The notes under the pieces were generated by a model. The model made no database searches. It saw nothing but the letters and a program-made list of their open reading frames with translations, and had not been told where the DNA came from. DNA of 10,000 nucleotides from Chondrilla cf. caribensis. Its lineage: Eukaryota; Porifera; Demospongiae; Chondrillida; Chondrillidae. Below, in pieces: positions 7,410 to 10,000 of the stretch. The number at the start of each line of letters is the position of its first letter. Positions within the stretch are counted from its first letter, which is position 1. A program made the position numbers and the translations under genes. Where the stretch lies: positions 3,383,723-3,393,722 of the forward strand of contig OZ026564.1 in NCBI GenBank assembly GCA_964020155.1. The letters are read 5' to 3'.

Positions 7410-7619
7410 TCAACACTTATGTCCAAGTCCAGCTGATTCAACTGGATTGCATTGTGCTTCCGAGGTTGTAGACGTTCTGGCAACATTAGAAGAACTGGCA
7501 ACTGAGGTTGCTTCAACTGCTTTCTTCAAGCAATAACAGAACGGTGCACACGTATTCTTGATTGACTTGCGAAGTGGTTTGAACGTGCATATCATCAGCA
7601 GAGGAGTTACAATACCTAA
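7410..7619 (-). pseudogene. Receptor copy B remnant (C-terminal end only)
   Basis: Minus-strand codons LGIVTPLLMICTFKPLRKSI and the following tail match residues 283 to 337 of copy A. They cover the end of helix 7, helix 8, the cysteine pair and the Ser/Thr-rich tail. About 282 codons, six helices and the promoter are missing. The original stop after SEG is lost (GGATGA has become GCACAA), so the frame reads on to a TGA at 7410-7412, adding QCNPVESAGLGHKC. No internal stop has accumulated, which suggests recent loss. It has no start site of its own and is almost certainly not expressed as a receptor. Confidence 0.9.
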
Positions 7620-8013
7620 TGTTTGTATCTGTGCATATTCTCAACGTGGTACAACTGTATAGCACTTCTGTTGTGTGCCTATTGTAATATTACAATAATA
7701 GCAATATGAAAAATTATTAATTTTGTATAATTATATTGAAATTGTCATTTCGGAGGCAGGCAAGATTGATACATACATACGTATGTATGTTTGCAATGTA
7801 CATTCGTGTGCGTGATTTACTATATTAATTACCTTCCATGAATTTCCGGTGTACATGCATTCATGCATTCAGCACATGTGTAGTGTGTAAGACATGAGAA
7901 GTATTGTCTGGGTGGGATTGATGTTATGCCAAATTTGTGTTTGTGAAAATGTAAGTACGTGTGTAGTGTAGTAAACTAAGATCAATGTTCAGTTTTAGGT
8001 TGAGATCACTTGT
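7619..8013. repeat. Dispersed duplicate, copy 2 (inserted in the receptor array)
   Basis: This segment aligns with 3580-4123 downstream of LYSMD in the same orientation, with small differences and two gaps. The left join falls at CCTAATG, with one or two bases common to both sources. The segment ends at ttgagatcacttgt (8000-8013), after which sequence related to a receptor 3' flank resumes. It holds no gene. Confidence 0.9.
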
Positions 8014-8099
8014 ATCATCTGAGATTCTCGCAATTTGCAATTTAGAATAATGTTGCATAATAATAATATTATTATTATGGGATCATTCAATTCAATTTT

Positions 8100-8100
<1 letters not shown>

Positions 8101-8140
<40 letters not shown>
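8101..8140. repeat. (AT)n microsatellite
   Basis: About 35 bp of near-perfect AT alternation lies in the 3' flank of receptor copy C, next to an AAT/ATT palindrome (8058-8078). Confidence 0.95.
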
Positions 8141-8142
<2 letters not shown>

Positions 8143-8397
8143 GGGGTTATAATAATGTTGCATGTGAGAAATATATATTATATAATATTACTATATAATC
8201 ATTTAATTCAATTAACATGTTTGGGGATTATAATTATATTTTAATGTAGCCATGGATACAGATGCAAGTTTTCAATGAACTAAATGAATACTTGTATATT
8301 ATAATGTACGTGTATATTATAATGTATGCGGGATCTAACATTAACAGTTAATGTAATATTATGCTCAAATCAAGCTGATTCAACTGGATTGCATTGA

Positions 8398-9420
8398 TCA
8401 TCCTTCTGAGGTTACAGAAGTCTTAGCAACATTGGAAGAACTGGCAACTGACGTCGACGTTGCTTCAACCGCTTTCTTCCAGCAATAGCAGAACGGTGCA
8501 CCCATATTCTTGATTGACTTGCGAAGTGGTTTGAACATGCATATCATCAACAGAGGAGTTGCAATACCTAGAATACTGTTAAGGGGGAAACTGTTATAGA
8601 GGGTCAGAAAGAGGAGTACATTTCGATCAATGTCGGGAAACAAAATTGGCACAAGCCCCACCCACCCACACACCCAGATTATTAGGTTCATCACAAGTAG
8701 AAGTGTACAGAACTTCACCATAGAAACCTTGATTTGCTTCTCGTTGATGATTTCGCTCTTTCTGATGAACAGGATAGTTGCAATCACCATGGCAACTGAT
8801 ATAATACGAGCAGGAGCATCAATCAGAAACACGGGGGCTACAACCCCCACATAACCACCGGGAGAGAGCTCATATCGACAAAGAACACCATCAAATTGAA
8901 GACTAGCATCAATAGCCGGAGGAATGAAGTATGCCACCCCAAGAATTGTCACATAGGGTAGCATCAATCCGAGTGCTATGTTCAGGTACTTCACCTTGAT
9001 TTGCTTAAGACTGTGTTTGATGATGATGTAAATGGTTACAGAGAGTGTCACAAGGAGTAGGTTCCTAACTCCGAAATTGATGTGTGAGAACAGAGCTCCC
9101 CCGTGACAGAACACAACCCCCGTTTGGGTGTGGTTGTGGAGGAAGGAATAAGAGGCACTTGCAAAACACAATGCAGCTGTGCTGGAGATGAAACCGGTGG
9201 CTGCGATAGTGATCATTATGTTACGTTGAGCCTGTACCTTCTTGAATACCTTCCCAGCACACAATCCAGCTATGGTGATGATTGAGAGGAAAAGTTGAGG
9301 AGGAACAAGAAGTACAAGTAGAACAGTCACCATGGCAGTGTATCCCTGTACTCCAAGAACACTAGCAAAGGGATGTTCAGTTACTGTATCATTATCAGAG
9401 ATGTTCCCAACCTCAGCCAT
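8398..9420 (-). CDS. Seven-transmembrane receptor (GPCR-like), copy C, intronless
   Basis: This is a full-length paralogue of copy A with the same seven-helix layout, the paired cysteines of helix 3 and loop 2, helix 8 (FKPLRKSI) and Ser/Thr-rich tail. Hand alignment gives about 29 substitutions in 337 positions, roughly 91% identity. There are also three inserted residues: Leu in PILFPD before helix 7 and TS in the tail. Both N-terminal glycosylation sites persist (NIS, NDT), as does NHT in loop 1. Many changes fall in the N-terminus, in the helix 4/helix 5 region (PYVTILGVAYF) and in loop 2 (CRYELSPG), which could alter ligand preference. It also lacks DRY and NPxxY. The start Met is shared with copy A and has A at -3. 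The intact frame implies recent selection. Confidence 0.88.
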   Translation of the reverse strand: MAEVGNISDNDTVTEHPFASVLGVQGYTAMVTVLLVLLVPPQLFLSIITIAGLCAGKVFKKVQAQRNIMITIAATGFISSTAALCFASASYSFLHNHTQTGVVFCHGGALFSHINFGVRNLLLVTLSVTIYIIIKHSLKQIKVKYLNIALGLMLPYVTILGVAYFIPPAIDASLQFDGVLCRYELSPGGYVGVVAPVFLIDAPARIISVAMVIATILFIRKSEIINEKQIKVSMVKFCTLLLVMNLIIWVCGWVGLVPILFPDIDRNVLLFLTLYNSFPLNSILGIATPLLMICMFKPLRKSIKNMGAPFCYCWKKAVEATSTSVASSSNVAKTSVTSEG

Positions 9421-9489
9421 GATGAGCTACTTTGAACTCACTGCTATAATAGCACTATCCTATATGTGACACATACGTATGACGTCCTG

Positions 9490-9497
9490 TATTTATA
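9490..9497 (-). promoter_or_regulatory. TATA box of receptor copy C
   Basis: TATAAATA on the minus strand lies 70 bp upstream of the ATG, at the same place as in copy A. It is followed by the shared CAGGAC. Confidence 0.7.
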
Positions 9498-9598
9498 GTA
9501 ACAGGAGATCTAGACCAATTGAAGCTACCTAATGGGGGAATTTTCCACAACTCCATCCTGAAATTGCAAGTGAAGAGTTCATGTTCAAATATTTCAAA

Positions 9599-9935
9599 CA
9601 TTTTCATGTGAAATACTATCAAAGGATCATTGACCCTGTCAATACCAGCCAAATTGCTGTAGTGTGTTTACAGCTAGTTGTCTGGACTGCACAATGTACT
9701 CAGCTCAGTTTACCCATCATCATTTGACAAACTTAATATGAGAGTTCAACTACAGTATATATGTGGTAGCTATAGTGATTCTGTGTGCATGGGTAAGAAC
9801 CTTACATTCCTTGCAGCTATCGCACATGCTGAAGGTATATACCCACATTGGGAGCTCAAGAGTATGTATTGGCAAGGTATATGATGAGGTATGGAGCCAA
9901 TCAGCCCAGGGTATACTTGAAGTCCATTATGATGT
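9599..9935. promoter_or_regulatory. Upstream conserved block of receptor copy C
   Basis: This block matches the second 138-bp block and the distal block of unit A (6459-6796). It is the single-copy, uninterrupted version and lacks the MITE found after unit A. A regulatory role is inferred only from conservation, which recent duplication also explains. Confidence 0.4.
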
Positions 9936-10000
9936 ATATATACTTTAATTGCAATCTACACAGACATACTCACGATCTATATGTAGAGTATCATTATAGG
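9936..10000. repeat. Start of a further tandem unit (cut by window end)
   Basis: CTTTAATTGCAATCTACACA and tagagtatcatta match the beginnings of units A (near 4863) and B (near 7020), which lie in the 3' flanks of receptor copies. Another minus-strand copy or remnant is therefore expected to the right. Confidence 0.75.

Larger units (their letters stand above)
7016..7619. repeat. Tandem duplication unit B, truncated
   Basis: The unit begins TTTAATTGCAATCTGTACAG and aligns with the left part of unit A through its 3' flank and the last receptor codons. It stops abruptly at 7619, within the codon for the leucine equivalent to L283 of copy A. The upstream part of the gene and its promoter are absent. 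Confidence 0.85.
8014..9935. repeat. Tandem duplication unit C (carries receptor copy C)
   Basis: The unit aligns with units A and B from the 3' flank (aatttagaataatgttgcat, compare 7190) through the gene and upstream block to gatgtatata. It lacks the first 165 or so bases of the unit, lost where the dispersed duplicate lies. Its 3' flank is expanded by AT-rich repeats. ATTAAA on the minus strand near 8238-8243 could be a polyadenylation signal for copy C. Confidence 0.8.

Noticed and set aside
1..10000. CRISPR array, bacterial operon, phage or defence system
   Set aside because: There are no spaced identical repeats with unique spacers, no ribosome-binding-site-led operons, and the spliced gene and MITEs are eukaryotic.

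Overview
The window looks like nuclear DNA of an animal, most likely a sponge (demosponge). The evidence is a spliced gene with GT-AG introns, intronless tandem seven-helix receptor genes without close vertebrate counterparts, long (TG)n tracts, many short terminal-inverted-repeat elements with TA target duplications, and abundant acgt/catg-rich sequence. The phylum is inferred from style and was not checked by any search. Nothing points to bacteria, phage or a defence island. Left part (1-3115): an upstream region carries a 76-bp tandem repeat array inside an inverted-repeat element (228-598). It is followed by a three-exon plus-strand gene (coding 1370-3115, 209 residues) for a LysM-domain protein of the LYSMD1/2 family. 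The exon model rests on matching reading frames at both junctions and on LysM homology running across the first one. Intron 1 is almost entirely (TG)n. Intron 2 holds a (TG)n tract, a TA-flanked MITE and a roughly 260-bp near-palindrome. Middle part (3116-5185): non-coding, with a minisatellite, a third long (TG)n tract, and a segment (3580-4123) that recurs as a diverged copy at 7619-8013. Right part (about 4828-10000): a minus-strand tandem array of intronless seven-transmembrane receptor genes. Copy A (5186-6199, 337 aa) and copy C (8398-9420, 340 aa) are intact and differ at about 29 aligned residues plus three inserted residues. Between them lies copy B (7410-7619), only the last 55 or so codons of a third receptor. 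It is cut off exactly where the copy of the LYSMD downstream segment begins. Both intact genes have a TATAAATA box about 70 bp upstream of the ATG and a long conserved upstream block. The window ends just inside another repeat unit, which predicts a further receptor copy or remnant beyond position 10000. The two gene systems have no evident functional link. The receptors are probably chemosensory or ligand-sensing membrane proteins, and the LYSMD protein is a housekeeping-type intracellular protein. The main points of interest are the templated-looking patch that broke receptor copy B, the palindrome in intron 2, the (TG)n tracts placed immediately after both splice donors, and the receptors' lack of the usual DRY and NPxxY signatures.
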